Assembly: GCF_014305155.1 (NCBI RefSeq) | Contig: NZ_JACRUK010000010.1 | Span: 1-64,000 of the forward strand | Reading direction: 5' to 3' | From: Flavobacterium muglaense | GTDB lineage: Bacteria; Bacteroidota; Bacteroidia; Flavobacteriales; Flavobacteriaceae | Length of the DNA: 64,000 nt | Made by a program: the position numbers and the translations under genes | Notes under the pieces: model-generated | Database searches by the model: none | Seen by the model: the letters and a program-made list of their open reading frames with translations, nothing else | What the model was told of the DNA's origin: nothing | Part shown: one piece after another, positions 52,873-62,360 of the stretch | Layout of the letters: each line of letters begins with the position of its first letter | Numbering within the stretch: the first letter of the stretch is position 1

Positions 52873-55647
52873 ATGGATAGGTTTTCATTTTTAAACGCAG
52901 CACATACAGAATTTTTTGCACAATTATACGATCAGTACTTAGAGAATCCAGATAGCGTTGAGCCAAGTTGGAGAAGTTTTTTTCAAGGTTTCGACTTTGG
53001 GATGGAAACTTACAATGGCGAAAACCCGATTCAGTATGTAGTTAATGAGGCTTCTGGCTCAGCAGACTACTCTCAAATTTCTGAAAAACTTCAAAAAGAG
53101 TTTAATGTATTAAAATTAGTCGAAGGCTACCGCTCTCGTGGACATTTGTTTACTAAAACAAATCCTGTACGCGAAAGAAGAACTTTTGAGCCTAATTTAG
53201 ATATAACTAATTTTGGACTTACAACAGCAGATTTGGATACTGTTTTTGATGCAGCCAAAATTATTGGCGTAGCACCAACTACTTTAAGGGAGATAATCAA
53301 ACATCTAGATACAACCTACTGCCAGCATATTGGGGTAGAGTATATGTACATTAGAAAGCCTGAGATTGTTCAATGGATCCAAGCTAAAGTAGGGGTGAAT
53401 GATAATCAACCTAACTTTTCGGCTGATGAGAAAAAGACGATTCTTAATAAGTTGAACCAAGCGGTTTCTTTTGAGAATTTCTTGCATACTAAATATGTAG
53501 GTCAAAAACGTTTCTCATTAGAAGGTGGTGAATCTATTATTCCAGCACTTGACGCATTAATTGAAAAAGCGGCTGAGCGTGGAGTAGAACAGTTTGTAAT
53601 GGGAATGGCGCACCGTGGGCGTTTGAATGTTTTGGCTAATATTTTTGGTAAATCAACTCAAGATATCTTTGGGGAGTTTGACGGAAAAGATTACGATCAA
53701 GAATATTTTGACGGTGACGTGAAGTACCATTTAGGCCTTACAGCTGATAAAATTACAAGTACAGGTAAAAAAATCAATATCAATCTTGCTCCTAATCCTT
53801 CTCACCTTGAAACTGTAGGTGCAGTTATTGAAGGAATTACAAGAGCAAAACAAGATAAATATTTTCCGGATGATTTTTCTAAAGTATTACCGATTGCCGT
53901 TCACGGTGATGCTGCAATTGCAGGACAAGGGATTCTTTATGAAATTATCCAAATGGCACAGCTAGACGGATACAAAACAGGAGGAACAATTCATATTGTA
54001 ATCAATAACCAGGTTGGTTTTACAACAAACTACCTTGACGCACGTTCATCAACCTATTGTACGGATGTTGCCAAAGTTACTTTGTCTCCAGTATTACACG
54101 TAAATGCTGATGATCCAGAAGCAGTTGTTCATGCAATTGATTTTGCATTGGATTTCAGAATGCAATTTGGACGTGATGTATTTATTGACTTATTAGGATA
54201 TAGAAAATACGGTCACAATGAAGGAGACGAACCTCGTTTCACACAACCGGTTTTGTATAAAATAATTGCTAAACATAAGAATCCAAGAGATCTTTATGCT
54301 GAGAAATTATTATCAGAAGGAGTAATTGATGCTACGTTTGTTAATGGACTTGAAAAAGAGTACAAGGCAAAAATGGAAGTGAATCTAGAAGCTTCTCGTA
54401 AAAAAGATTTAACAGTGATTACACCGTTCATGAAAAATGAATGGTTAGGATTTGAACAAGTTTCTGATCAAAAAATGTTAGAGAACGTTGAGACTTCTTA
54501 TCCTAAAAAAGGACTTACTGAAGTAGCTAATGCGGTTTGTAACTTGCCATCTGATAAAAAATTTATTAACAAAATCCAAAAACTAATCAACGATAGAAAA
54601 ACAATGTTTTTCGAAACGGATAAATTAGATTGGGGAATGGGTGAGCACTTAGCTTACGGTTCGTTAATGCAAGAAGGATTTGATGTTCGTATCTCAGGAC
54701 AAGACGTAGAGCGTGGTACATTCTCTCACCGTCACGCTGTTGTTAAAGTAGAAGATTCTGAAGAGGAAGTTATTTTAATTAATAGTTTAGAAAATAAAAA
54801 AGGAAAATTCAATATCTTTAATTCGCATTTATCCGAGTACGGAGTATTAGGTTTTGATTATGGATATGCTTTGGCAAACCCAAATACATTGACAATCTGG
54901 GAAGCACAATTTGGAGATTTCTCTAACGGTGCACAAATCATGATTGACCAATACATCTCTTGTGGAGAAGATAAATGGAACAATCAAAACGGTATTGTTC
55001 TTTTGTTGCCACACGGATACGAAGGACAAGGAGCAGAGCACTCATCGGCTAGAATGGAACGTTACTTACAACTTTGTGCGCGACACAATATGTATGTTGC
55101 CGACTGTACGACACCAGCCAATTTCTTCCACTTGTTGAGAAGACAAATGAAAACAAAATTCCGTAAACCATTAATCGTGTTTACTCCAAAGAGTTTATTG
55201 CGTGATCCTAGATGTGTATCAAGCATCGAAGAATTTGAAAACGGAAGTTTCCAAGAAACAATAGACGATACTACAGTAAACAAAGCAGATGTGAAAACAT
55301 TGGTTTTCTGTACGGGTAAATTCTATTATGATATTACTGCCGAAAGAGAAAATAACGGTCGTAAAGACGTAGCTGTTGTAAGAATCGAACAATTATTTCC
55401 GCTTCCAGTAGAAGAATTGAAAGCGATTATTGCACAATATCCAAATGCAGATGATTACGTTTGGGCACAAGAAGAACCTAAAAACATGGGAGCATACAGC
55501 TTTATGTTAATGAACTTCAACTTGGTAAAATGGAGATTGGCTTCGTTAAGAGCCTATTCAGCACCAGCGTCAGGAAGTTATACAAGAGCAAAACGCCGTC
55601 AGGCAGATGCTATTAAAATGGTATTCGATAAAGATTTATTTAGATAA
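52873..55647 (+). CDS. sucA: 2-oxoglutarate dehydrogenase E1 component
   Basis: A 924-aa thiamine-diphosphate enzyme that decarboxylates 2-oxoglutarate in the TCA cycle. The N-terminal domain starts FLNAAHTEFFAQLYDQYLENP (in parts), typical of E1o. The TPP-binding region includes MGMAHRGRLNVLAN, HGDAAIAGQGILYE and GYRKYGHNEGDEPRFTQP. The transketolase-like C-terminal half (VERGTFSHRHAV, PHGYEGQGAEHSSAR) is complete. Cotranscribed with sucB, 82 nt downstream; no E3 gene in this window. Confidence 0.97.
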   Translation: MDRFSFLNAAHTEFFAQLYDQYLENPDSVEPSWRSFFQGFDFGMETYNGENPIQYVVNEASGSADYSQISEKLQKEFNVLKLVEGYRSRGHLFTKTNPVRERRTFEPNLDITNFGLTTADLDTVFDAAKIIGVAPTTLREIIKHLDTTYCQHIGVEYMYIRKPEIVQWIQAKVGVNDNQPNFSADEKKTILNKLNQAVSFENFLHTKYVGQKRFSLEGGESIIPALDALIEKAAERGVEQFVMGMAHRGRLNVLANIFGKSTQDIFGEFDGKDYDQEYFDGDVKYHLGLTADKITSTGKKININLAPNPSHLETVGAVIEGITRAKQDKYFPDDFSKVLPIAVHGDAAIAGQGILYEIIQMAQLDGYKTGGTIHIVINNQVGFTTNYLDARSSTYCTDVAKVTLSPVLHVNADDPEAVVHAIDFALDFRMQFGRDVFIDLLGYRKYGHNEGDEPRFTQPVLYKIIAKHKNPRDLYAEKLLSEGVIDATFVNGLEKEYKAKMEVNLEASRKKDLTVITPFMKNEWLGFEQVSDQKMLENVETSYPKKGLTEVANAVCNLPSDKKFINKIQKLINDRKTMFFETDKLDWGMGEHLAYGSLMQEGFDVRISGQDVERGTFSHRHAVVKVEDSEEEVILINSLENKKGKFNIFNSHLSEYGVLGFDYGYALANPNTLTIWEAQFGDFSNGAQIMIDQYISCGEDKWNNQNGIVLLLPHGYEGQGAEHSSARMERYLQLCARHNMYVADCTTPANFFHLLRRQMKTKFRKPLIVFTPKSLLRDPRCVSSIEEFENGSFQETIDDTTVNKADVKTLVFCTGKFYYDITAERENNGRKDVAVVRIEQLFPLPVEELKAIIAQYPNADDYVWAQEEPKNMGAYSFMLMNFNLVKWRLASLRAYSAPASGSYTRAKRRQADAIKMVFDKDLFR

Positions 55648-55653
55648 AAATTA

Positions 55654-55720
55654 GTTTAAAGTTTAAGGTTTAAAGTGGCATCGAATGCGCTTTGAACTTT
55701 AAACAATTCAAACCTTAAAC
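55654..55720. repeat. Inverted heptamer arrays (GTTTAAA type) in the sucA-sucB spacer
   Basis: Three units GTTTAAA, GTTTAAG, GTTTAAA (55654-55674) face units TTTGAAC, TTTAAAC, TTCAAAC and CTTAAAC (55691-55720, one 2-nt slip) across a 16-nt centre. The transcript could fold into a hairpin between the two cistrons. Same unit as at 34586-34620 and same head-to-head layout as 16189-16320. Confidence 0.75.
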
Positions 55721-55729
55721 AAAAAAAAG

Positions 55730-56938
55730 ATGATTTTAGAAATGAAAGTCCCTTCACCAGGGGAATCTATAAAAGAAGTTGAAATTGCAACTTGGTTAGT
55801 AAAAGACGGAGATTATGTAGAGAAAGACCAAGCAATTGCTGAAGTAGATTCAGATAAAGCAACTCTTGAATTACCTGCAGAAGCAAGCGGAATTATCACA
55901 TTAAAAGCCGAAGAAGGTGATGCAGTAGCAGTAGGGGCAGTAGTATGTCATATTGATACAGCAGCAGCTAAACCAGCTGGTTCAGCAGCAGCAGCGCCAG
56001 TTGCCGAAGCACCAAAAGCAGCTCCAGCTCCAGTAGCAGCAGCTCCAGCAGCAACTTATGCTTCAGGAACACCATCTCCAGCAGCAAGAAAAATATTAGA
56101 CGAAAAAAATATCGCTCCAGCAACTGTAACAGGAACTGGTAAAGACGGTAGAATCACTAAAGATGATGCTGTAAATGCAGTACCATCAATGGGAACTCCT
56201 ACAGGTGGAAGCCGTGGTCAAGAGCGTAGTAAATTATCAATGTTGCGTCGTAAAGTAGCGGAGCGTTTGGTAGCTGCCAAAAACGAAACGGCTATGTTAA
56301 CTACTTTCAACGAAGTAAACATGACGCCTATCAACATTATCCGTAATCAGTATAAAGATGAGTTCAAAGCGAAGCACGGTGGTGTAGGTCTTGGATACAT
56401 GTCTTTCTTTACTAAAGCGGTTACAAGAGCATTAAAATTATATCCAGACGTTAACTCTATGATGGATGGAGATTATAAAATTGCTTACGATTTCTGTGAT
56501 ATCTCAATCGCAGTGTCAGGACCAAAAGGATTAATGGTTCCTGTTGTTCGTAACGCAGAGAATTTAACCTTCCGTGGTGTAGAAGCTGATATCAAAAGAT
56601 TAGCTATTAGAGCGCGTGACGGACAAATTACTGTTGATGATATGACTGGTGGAACTTTTACAATCACTAACGGTGGTGTATTTGGTTCTATGTTGTCTAC
56701 TCCTATTATCAACCCTCCACAATCAGGAATCCTTGGTATGCACAACATTATCGAGCGTCCTATTGCTGTAAACGGTAAAGTAGAAATTCACCCAATGATG
56801 TACGTAGCACTTTCTTATGACCACCGTATCATTGATGGTCGTGAGTCAGTTGGTTTCTTAGTGGCTGTAAAAGAAGCTTTAGAAAACCCAATGGAATTGC
56901 TTTTGGATAACAATCCTAAAAGAGCTTTCGAATTGTAA
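55730..56938 (+). CDS. sucB: 2-oxoglutarate dehydrogenase E2, dihydrolipoyl succinyltransferase
   Basis: A 402-aa acyltransferase that forms succinyl-CoA and the core of the complex. Domains in order: one lipoyl domain with the lipoylated lysine K43 ([11 protein letters not shown]), an Ala/Pro-rich linker (about 83-118), a peripheral-subunit-binding domain ([22 protein letters not shown]), and the catalytic domain with the active-site motif [11 protein letters not shown]. The linker is strongly Ala-rich but the frame is intact. Confidence 0.97.
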   Translation: MILEMKVPSPGESIKEVEIATWLVKDGDYVEKDQAIAEVDSDKATLELPAEASGIITLKAEEGDAVAVGAVVCHIDTAAAKPAGSAAAAPVAEAPKAAPAPVAAAPAATYASGTPSPAARKILDEKNIAPATVTGTGKDGRITKDDAVNAVPSMGTPTGGSRGQERSKLSMLRRKVAERLVAAKNETAMLTTFNEVNMTPINIIRNQYKDEFKAKHGGVGLGYMSFFTKAVTRALKLYPDVNSMMDGDYKIAYDFCDISIAVSGPKGLMVPVVRNAENLTFRGVEADIKRLAIRARDGQITVDDMTGGTFTITNGGVFGSMLSTPIINPPQSGILGMHNIIERPIAVNGKVEIHPMMYVALSYDHRIIDGRESVGFLVAVKEALENPMELLLDNNPKRAFEL

Positions 56939-56960
56939 TTCACAAATTCATAAAATATGA

Positions 56961-56997
56961 AAAATCCCGTTTGAGCAATTGAACGGGATTTTTTTGT
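56961..56997 (+). terminator. Terminator of sucAB
   Basis: AAAATCCCGTT (56961-56971) pairs with AACGGGATTTT (56982-56992), followed by a T-run, 22 nt after the sucB stop. Confidence 0.9.
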
Positions 56998-57046
56998 TTG
57001 AATATCAGTTGATTTAATAAGGTTCTTAAATATCTGATTATTAAGG

Positions 57047-60000
57047 ATGCAGTCTTTTTCTGAAATTGTAATTAGGATGCTAATTTTTTATATTTTAGCT
57101 AAAAATTGCAGTATCAAAAAACATTTTCACATACTTTTTTTTACTTTATTCTGTTGGAATTTTTCAACTGGACAGGATGTTTTTAATACCTATTCAACTT
57201 CAAAATTAACTCCAGACAATGGTCTTTCTCAAGGATCCAATTACTTTAGATTTGAAGATAGTCAAGGTTTTATGTGGCTTACTGGTAACGATGCACTCAA
57301 TCGGTACGATGGCAAAACCGTAAAAGTATATAACCTCGATAAATACTTTGATCATTGCCCCAAATTACAACAAGGGTATGGTTTTGCAGAGGATGATCAG
57401 AGTAATATTTATATCGGTAGTGTTCGCGGACTTTATATCTATCACCGAAGTCAAGATCGATTTTCATTGCAAAAAATCTTTAAAAATAATCAAGATGATA
57501 TTGCCATGCCATTTGCTTTTAAAGAGGGCAAAATATGGTGTTTTAATAAAGAATATCGACTTGCGACCTATGACATTAAAACGCATAAAACGGAAATTAT
57601 TACACAATTAAAAATCAGTCATTTACTATCGGTTCATATCTATGAATTGGAAGGAAATGTGTTTTACTATCATTATCCTTTTATGGATAAATTTGGAAAT
57701 TTTTGGTTTATAGAAAACAAGGAGGTTTTAAAATATAATCCAAAAACCAATACTAGTTCCAATCCTTTTAAAGATTTTATTAGAAAAAAAGACATAGAAT
57801 TTTTTTCGAGTTATTATGATCGTGATACTGAAACACTCTATTTTGGAACCGATAAAGGGGTTTTACTATATAATTTAATTACGAATAGAGTAGCATTAAT
57901 TGAAAAAATAGAAGACAAAATAGTGAAAAATGTTTTTAGCATTGCTGCTAATAAAGACAGAATGATACTGAAGTCGAATAAAGATATTTATTTTATAAAT
58001 AACAATAAAAGGACGATATGTAAAGCTAATCTAAGTGAAAAGTATAATTTGTTTAAATCCAATTCTTTTGGTTTTGACAAGAGTAATCGTTTGTGGATTT
58101 GCGATGACGGAAAGGGGCAAGTTATTTTTGATTTTCATCAAAAAACGATCAATAAGGTGCCAAACGAAAGTCTAGATATTGATTATTTTTCAAATTCGGG
58201 TGTGGGGCGTTTTGCTGAATTTTCGAATAATAAAACTGTTATTCCAATAAACAGCCCAAATCAGAACAACTTAATTGTTGATGATAGGAGTAAAAATGAA
58301 ATTAGGCCTATTTATTTTCCTATTCATAAAGAGCTTAAAAATTTTGGAATGTTAACCGATTTTTACAGAAAGGGAATTTGGTTTTATGAAGATTATTTGG
58401 AGAATAAAAAACACCAAAAACGACTGTTTTTATATCATGAAAACGGAAAAATTGACAACGAAATTATTCAACATAATATTGAAGATTTCGGTTTTCAGCA
58501 AGACATGGTCTTTTTTGACAATCAACGCTTACTTTGTGCATTTACAAAAGGATTGTATTGGTTGTTTCCTGAAAGTAAAAAATTTGTAAGAATTAATGTT
58601 AAGTACAATATTAATTTGTTTAAAATAAATCAGGTCGACAAGAATCATCTTGCCATAAGTTATATCAATAATGATATGTTGCTTTTTGAAGTTACGCCAG
58701 ATTATCAACTAAGGTTAATTAAGAAAATACTACCAAAAATTCAATCATTTTATATTCAGAAGGATTTGAGTAGAAATGTTTACTGGGTTGGTAGCAATCA
58801 AGGGATTTATTTGCTTGATAAAAATTTCAATATTTTAAAGGTTTTTAATGCCAATAATGACTTAGCAGGAACATATATTTATGGGCTTTTGTTAGATAAT
58901 GATGGAAATGTTTATTGTAGTCATCAACACGGTTTGAGTAGTATTGATGCTAAAACATTTCAGGTTATTAACTTTGATAAAAATGACGGAATTCAAGATT
59001 GGGATTTTAACAACCGGGCATTTTATAAAGCAACCGATGGGACACTGTTTTTTGGAGGTGTTTCGGGATATAATTCTTTTAAACCACCATTAAGGCCGTA
59101 TTCGTATTACAAACCTGAGGTTTATATTGATGAGATTTTGGTAAACAATTCATTCTTTAATTCAAAACGAAATTCAAATTCAATCAGCCAATTGAATTTA
59201 AATTATGACCAAAATAATCTTTCGATTAAAGCTTTAGTCAAAGATTTGGCCAATGCCAACAGCCGTGAATTAATTTATAAATTAAAAGGAATTGATGGGC
59301 AATGGAAACATTTGGATAACGGAAGAAGTATAAATTTCAATAATTTGGCTCCAAATAAATATACACTACAACTAGGGGTGTATGATAAATTTACCAACAA
59401 GGAAATGTATCAAAAAATGATTCTAATCACCATTTTTGCGCCATTTTATAAAACCTTATGGTTTTGGGTTTTAATGGCATTTGGAATAATTGGATGTTTT
59501 TTTTGGGCTTTTAATATTCGAAAGTTTAAAAACCAAAAAAGAAAATTTGAACAACAGCTTGCCCTCGAGCAACAACGTAATAGAATAACTGCCGACTTGC
59601 ATGACGATATTGGGGCTACCTTGAGCAGTTTGCAAATTAACAGCGCCGTAGCCAACCAGCTCATGGAAAAAAATCCATTAGAAGCGCATAGAGTGTTGAC
59701 AAAAATTGAATATCAAGCGCAAAATTTAGCTGACAAAATAGGCGATATTATTTGGAGTATGAAACCAAGTAAAGACGAGTTTATGACCATGAGTGCAAGA
59801 ATAAAAACCTTTGCCAATGATATTCTGGGATCAACAGATGTCAATTATGAAATTTATATTGACCCTAAAATTGATAAAAAAATCACGGATATTACTGCTC
59901 GAAAAAACATCGTTTTAATCTTAAAAGAAGCGATCAATAATGTGGCAAAATACAGCAAAGCAAAAATTTTGAAAATCAATTTAGAACTAGTTGAAAATAC

Positions 60001-60169
60001 CATACATATTCGAATTGCTGATAATGGGATAGGATTTATTAATGATGAAACCAAGGGTAACGGAATTGGTAATATGCAAAAAAGAGTAGTTGAAATAAAA
60101 GGAGAGTTTACCATAACTTCTACTATAAATTGCGGAACATCGATAAGCATCACTATCCCTTGTCCCTAA
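57047..60169 (+). CDS. Hybrid-type surface sensor: two-component propeller / Y_Y_Y histidine kinase
   Basis: A 1040-aa sensor kinase. Two hydrophobic stretches at the N-terminus (about 8-18 and 27-40, ending NFSTGQ) act as signal or anchor; start at 57047 or 57077. Residues about 45-700 are propeller repeats (LTPDNGLSQGSNYFRFEDSQGFMWL, in parts). A Y_Y_Y domain (about 725-795), one transmembrane helix (about 804-822), a coiled coil, a HisKA_3 dimerisation domain with phospho-acceptor H852 (ADLHDDIGATLSSL), and an HATPase (EAINNVAKYSKA, ADNGIGF, GNGIGNMQKR) follow. No receiver domain is fused; the partner regulator is the next gene. Signal unknown; in Bacteroidota such sensors often respond to glycans or envelope cues. 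Confidence 0.88.
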   Translation: MQSFSEIVIRMLIFYILAKNCSIKKHFHILFFTLFCWNFSTGQDVFNTYSTSKLTPDNGLSQGSNYFRFEDSQGFMWLTGNDALNRYDGKTVKVYNLDKYFDHCPKLQQGYGFAEDDQSNIYIGSVRGLYIYHRSQDRFSLQKIFKNNQDDIAMPFAFKEGKIWCFNKEYRLATYDIKTHKTEIITQLKISHLLSVHIYELEGNVFYYHYPFMDKFGNFWFIENKEVLKYNPKTNTSSNPFKDFIRKKDIEFFSSYYDRDTETLYFGTDKGVLLYNLITNRVALIEKIEDKIVKNVFSIAANKDRMILKSNKDIYFINNNKRTICKANLSEKYNLFKSNSFGFDKSNRLWICDDGKGQVIFDFHQKTINKVPNESLDIDYFSNSGVGRFAEFSNNKTVIPINSPNQNNLIVDDRSKNEIRPIYFPIHKELKNFGMLTDFYRKGIWFYEDYLENKKHQKRLFLYHENGKIDNEIIQHNIEDFGFQQDMVFFDNQRLLCAFTKGLYWLFPESKKFVRINVKYNINLFKINQVDKNHLAISYINNDMLLFEVTPDYQLRLIKKILPKIQSFYIQKDLSRNVYWVGSNQGIYLLDKNFNILKVFNANNDLAGTYIYGLLLDNDGNVYCSHQHGLSSIDAKTFQVINFDKNDGIQDWDFNNRAFYKATDGTLFFGGVSGYNSFKPPLRPYSYYKPEVYIDEILVNNSFFNSKRNSNSISQLNLNYDQNNLSIKALVKDLANANSRELIYKLKGIDGQWKHLDNGRSINFNNLAPNKYTLQLGVYDKFTNKEMYQKMILITIFAPFYKTLWFWVLMAFGIIGCFFWAFNIRKFKNQKRKFEQQLALEQQRNRITADLHDDIGATLSSLQINSAVANQLMEKNPLEAHRVLTKIEYQAQNLADKIGDIIWSMKPSKDEFMTMSARIKTFANDILGSTDVNYEIYIDPKIDKKITDITARKNIVLILKEAINNVAKYSKAKILKINLELVENTIHIRIADNGIGFINDETKGNGIGNMQKRVVEIKGEFTITSTINCGTSISITIPCP

Positions 60170-60201
60170 ATTAAGGTACAAGTATCCATTTAAATGATTA
60201 C

Positions 60202-60209
60202 TACATTTG
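60202..60209 (+). promoter_or_regulatory. Promoter-like -7 element abutting the response-regulator start
   Basis: TACATTTG matches TAnnTTTG and ends 4 bp before the ATG at 60214. If used, transcription would start at or inside the start codon, meaning a leaderless mRNA. No -33 element, so it may be fortuitous and the gene may be read from the kinase transcript. Confidence 0.3.
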
Positions 60210-60213
60210 TATT

Positions 60214-60837
60214 ATGGCAATACGCATTTTTATATATGATGATAGTGATGAACGACGAGATAGTCTCAAAGCGCTTTTGATGCTTAATGATGACTTTAAG
60301 TTTGTAGGGGAAGCTATGAATTGCAAAAACGTACTGTTTGAAATAGAAACCTATTATCCCGATGTGGTTTTAATGGATATTAATATGCCCGAAGTAGATG
60401 GCATTGAAGGCTTACGCCAAATAAAAACGCATCATCCCGAAGTAAAAGTACTTATGCAAACCGCGTTTGATGATTCGGAGAAAATATTCACCTGTATTAA
60501 AAACGGGGCTAGCGGCTATATTTTGAAAAATGACAAGCCACAACGCATTTTGCAAGCCATAGAGGAAGTCAATCAAGGAGGAGCAGCCATGAATCCCGCC
60601 ATTGCTCAAAAAGTATTGGATTTTTTTATTCCAAAACAAATCGAGAATCCCTTAAGCCCAAAAGAAACTCAAGTACTTTCGTTATTAGCTGATGGGCTGT
60701 CTTATAAAATGGTTGCTGACAAACTAGGTGTAAGCTATTCTACGGTGAACACCCATGCTAAACGTATTTATGAAAAATTACACATTTCGTCACTAGGAGA
60801 AGCTATTGCGTTTTATTATAAAAACTTAAAGCCTTAA
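60214..60837 (+). CDS. NarL/FixJ-type response regulator
   Basis: A 207-aa regulator. Receiver domain with acidic pair D9-D10, phospho-acceptor D55 (VVLMDINMPE) and the conserved Lys in YILKNDKP. The C-terminal LuxR-type helix-turn-helix is at about residues 145-205 (LSPKETQVLSLLADGLSYKMVA, KLGVSYSTVNTHAKRIYEKL, in parts). It lies 44 nt after the sensor kinase, whose HisKA_3 type normally pairs with NarL-type regulators. Target genes are not identifiable. Confidence 0.92.
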   Translation: MAIRIFIYDDSDERRDSLKALLMLNDDFKFVGEAMNCKNVLFEIETYYPDVVLMDINMPEVDGIEGLRQIKTHHPEVKVLMQTAFDDSEKIFTCIKNGASGYILKNDKPQRILQAIEEVNQGGAAMNPAIAQKVLDFFIPKQIENPLSPKETQVLSLLADGLSYKMVADKLGVSYSTVNTHAKRIYEKLHISSLGEAIAFYYKNLKP

Positions 60838-60869
60838 ATTTCAAAACGTACTACATACAAAGTTTTATT

Positions 60870-60906
60870 AAAATCCCTTATCGCTAGATTAAGGGATTTT
60901 TTGTTT
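60870..60906 (+). terminator. Terminator of the two-component operon
   Basis: AAAATCCCTTA (60870-60880) pairs with TAAGGGATTTT (60890-60900), followed by a T-run. Confidence 0.9.
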
Positions 60907-60989
60907 GTAATTATTTCAAATCTTTGATTTGTAATAAAAATTGCGCTTCAAGAAAGCCAAATCTGTAAAAATAAAAAATATACTGACCA

Positions 60990-61449
60990 ATGAAAAATCT
61001 AAAAAACCGAATAGTTTTATTTTTAATAGCATTGACTATTGCACCTTGCTACAAGGATAATGACTCTAATTAGTAGATAGTTAATACGGGTAAAACTTTT
61101 TTAACCATACAAGGTGATATGACTGATGCAGAAGCTGCAACTCTAATAAAAAGTGATCTTGGCCCAAATACACAATATGTTACTGTGCAAAACACTACCA
61201 AAATTACAGTTTTGGATCTAAGCAAAGCTTCTAATTTAATTAAATATCGAATCTAAAAACGATTCAAGTTATAATCAAAAAATAATTATTCACTAATTAA
61301 AATCTTGGAAGCAACAACAAGGTTAAGTCAAAATTATTTTCGATTTATAAAAATGGAGGCAGCAATTTGCAGTTGAATGTCAACTTTAAGAAATATGATT
61401 TGGATGATTTTTAGAAAACGGAGGTGAAGGAAATCATTAATTATTAAAA
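60990..61449 (+). pseudogene. Decayed small lipoprotein gene
   Basis: From ATG 60990 the frame encodes a signal-like start (MKNLKNRIVLFLIALTIAPC) and then meets two adjacent TAG stops at about 61071-61076. It stays open and protein-like in the same frame (FLTIQGDMTDAEAA, TKITVLDLSKASNLI) until about 61256. Further protein-like fragments appear in shifted frames (GGSNLQLNVNFKKYDLDDF near 61360-61410), ending at TAA 61447-61449. The pattern of early stops plus frameshifts indicates a gene in decay. The ITVLDLS segment hints at a leucine-rich-repeat-like fold. Sequencing error alone would need several independent errors. Confidence 0.6.
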
Positions 61450-61529
61450 AAAATAAAAAACAGGGGGAACAAATTTAAAACAGAATTGATATAACTATAT
61501 ACTATTAAGAAAAATTAATAACTGAACTC

Positions 61530-62195
61530 ATGAAAAATTATTTAAAAAAAATTAGTGCAATTTTTATCTTAGGAATTACAATTGTAGGATGTGACCTTAA
61601 TAATCCTGGAGCAACTGTTCCTCTTTTTACAAACACCAATACTAGTTATCAGCAATTAAAAAACAATTTAACAGCTTCTACTGGAGGCTATGAGACTACT
61701 ACAAATGATTTTGAGGAGCAATCGTATACTTTTAAAATGGCTACAAACGGAACAATTTATAGTTTTGGGTATTCCAGCCAGACTGCTGTAGCCAATAAAA
61801 ATTATAAAATTGAATTATTAGATGCAAGTGCAACAGTACTCGCTTCGGCAATAACCACATTTTTACCTAATGGTAGTTACTATACCTTACCAACTCCTGT
61901 ATTCATTTTAGCAAATACACCATACACTTTAAGACGTACATTTTATTTAACCGATGCTACTTTATTGAATCCCGTACCATCCTTTGGTGATCCGCATAAT
62001 TTTATGGATATAATAGGACCTGGTTTAAGAAATAGTGTTCCTGGTAGCTCCTTAAATCTTCCTATAACGGTTGGAAATATGACCATTACAGGTACTTTAT
62101 CTCAACAGGTATCGACTGCGGCTTTGCTAGGAGGTTCGTACATTCAAACAAATAAATTTATCCCTGCGATAGATTTTGCATTTACACCTCTATAA
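61530..62195 (+). CDS. Lipoprotein of unknown function
   Basis: A 221-aa protein with a lipoprotein signal peptide (ISAIFILGITIVGC, Cys21), so it should be lipid-anchored in the envelope. The mature part is beta-rich, Thr/Asn-rich and resembles a galactose-binding or jelly-roll-like strand pattern (YTFKMATNGTIYSFGY, YKIELLDASATVLAS), a layout used by surface proteins. No known motif. It precedes the large secreted-protein gene at 62361 by 165 nt. Confidence 0.7.
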   Translation: MKNYLKKISAIFILGITIVGCDLNNPGATVPLFTNTNTSYQQLKNNLTASTGGYETTTNDFEEQSYTFKMATNGTIYSFGYSSQTAVANKNYKIELLDASATVLASAITTFLPNGSYYTLPTPVFILANTPYTLRRTFYLTDATLLNPVPSFGDPHNFMDIIGPGLRNSVPGSSLNLPITVGNMTITGTLSQQVSTAALLGGSYIQTNKFIPAIDFAFTPL

Positions 62196-62360
62196 CCAAA
62201 TCAAAGGTAATAAAACAGGTCTTAGGCGATATAGTATTGATAGTCAAAAACAAGGCAGTATTTTTTTTGAAAAGAGTCGCATTTACTTGTATTCGTAAAA
62301 AAAAACTAAGTTAACAACAAACTCATTATGCTGGTATTATTGAAAAAACATTAGATTATT

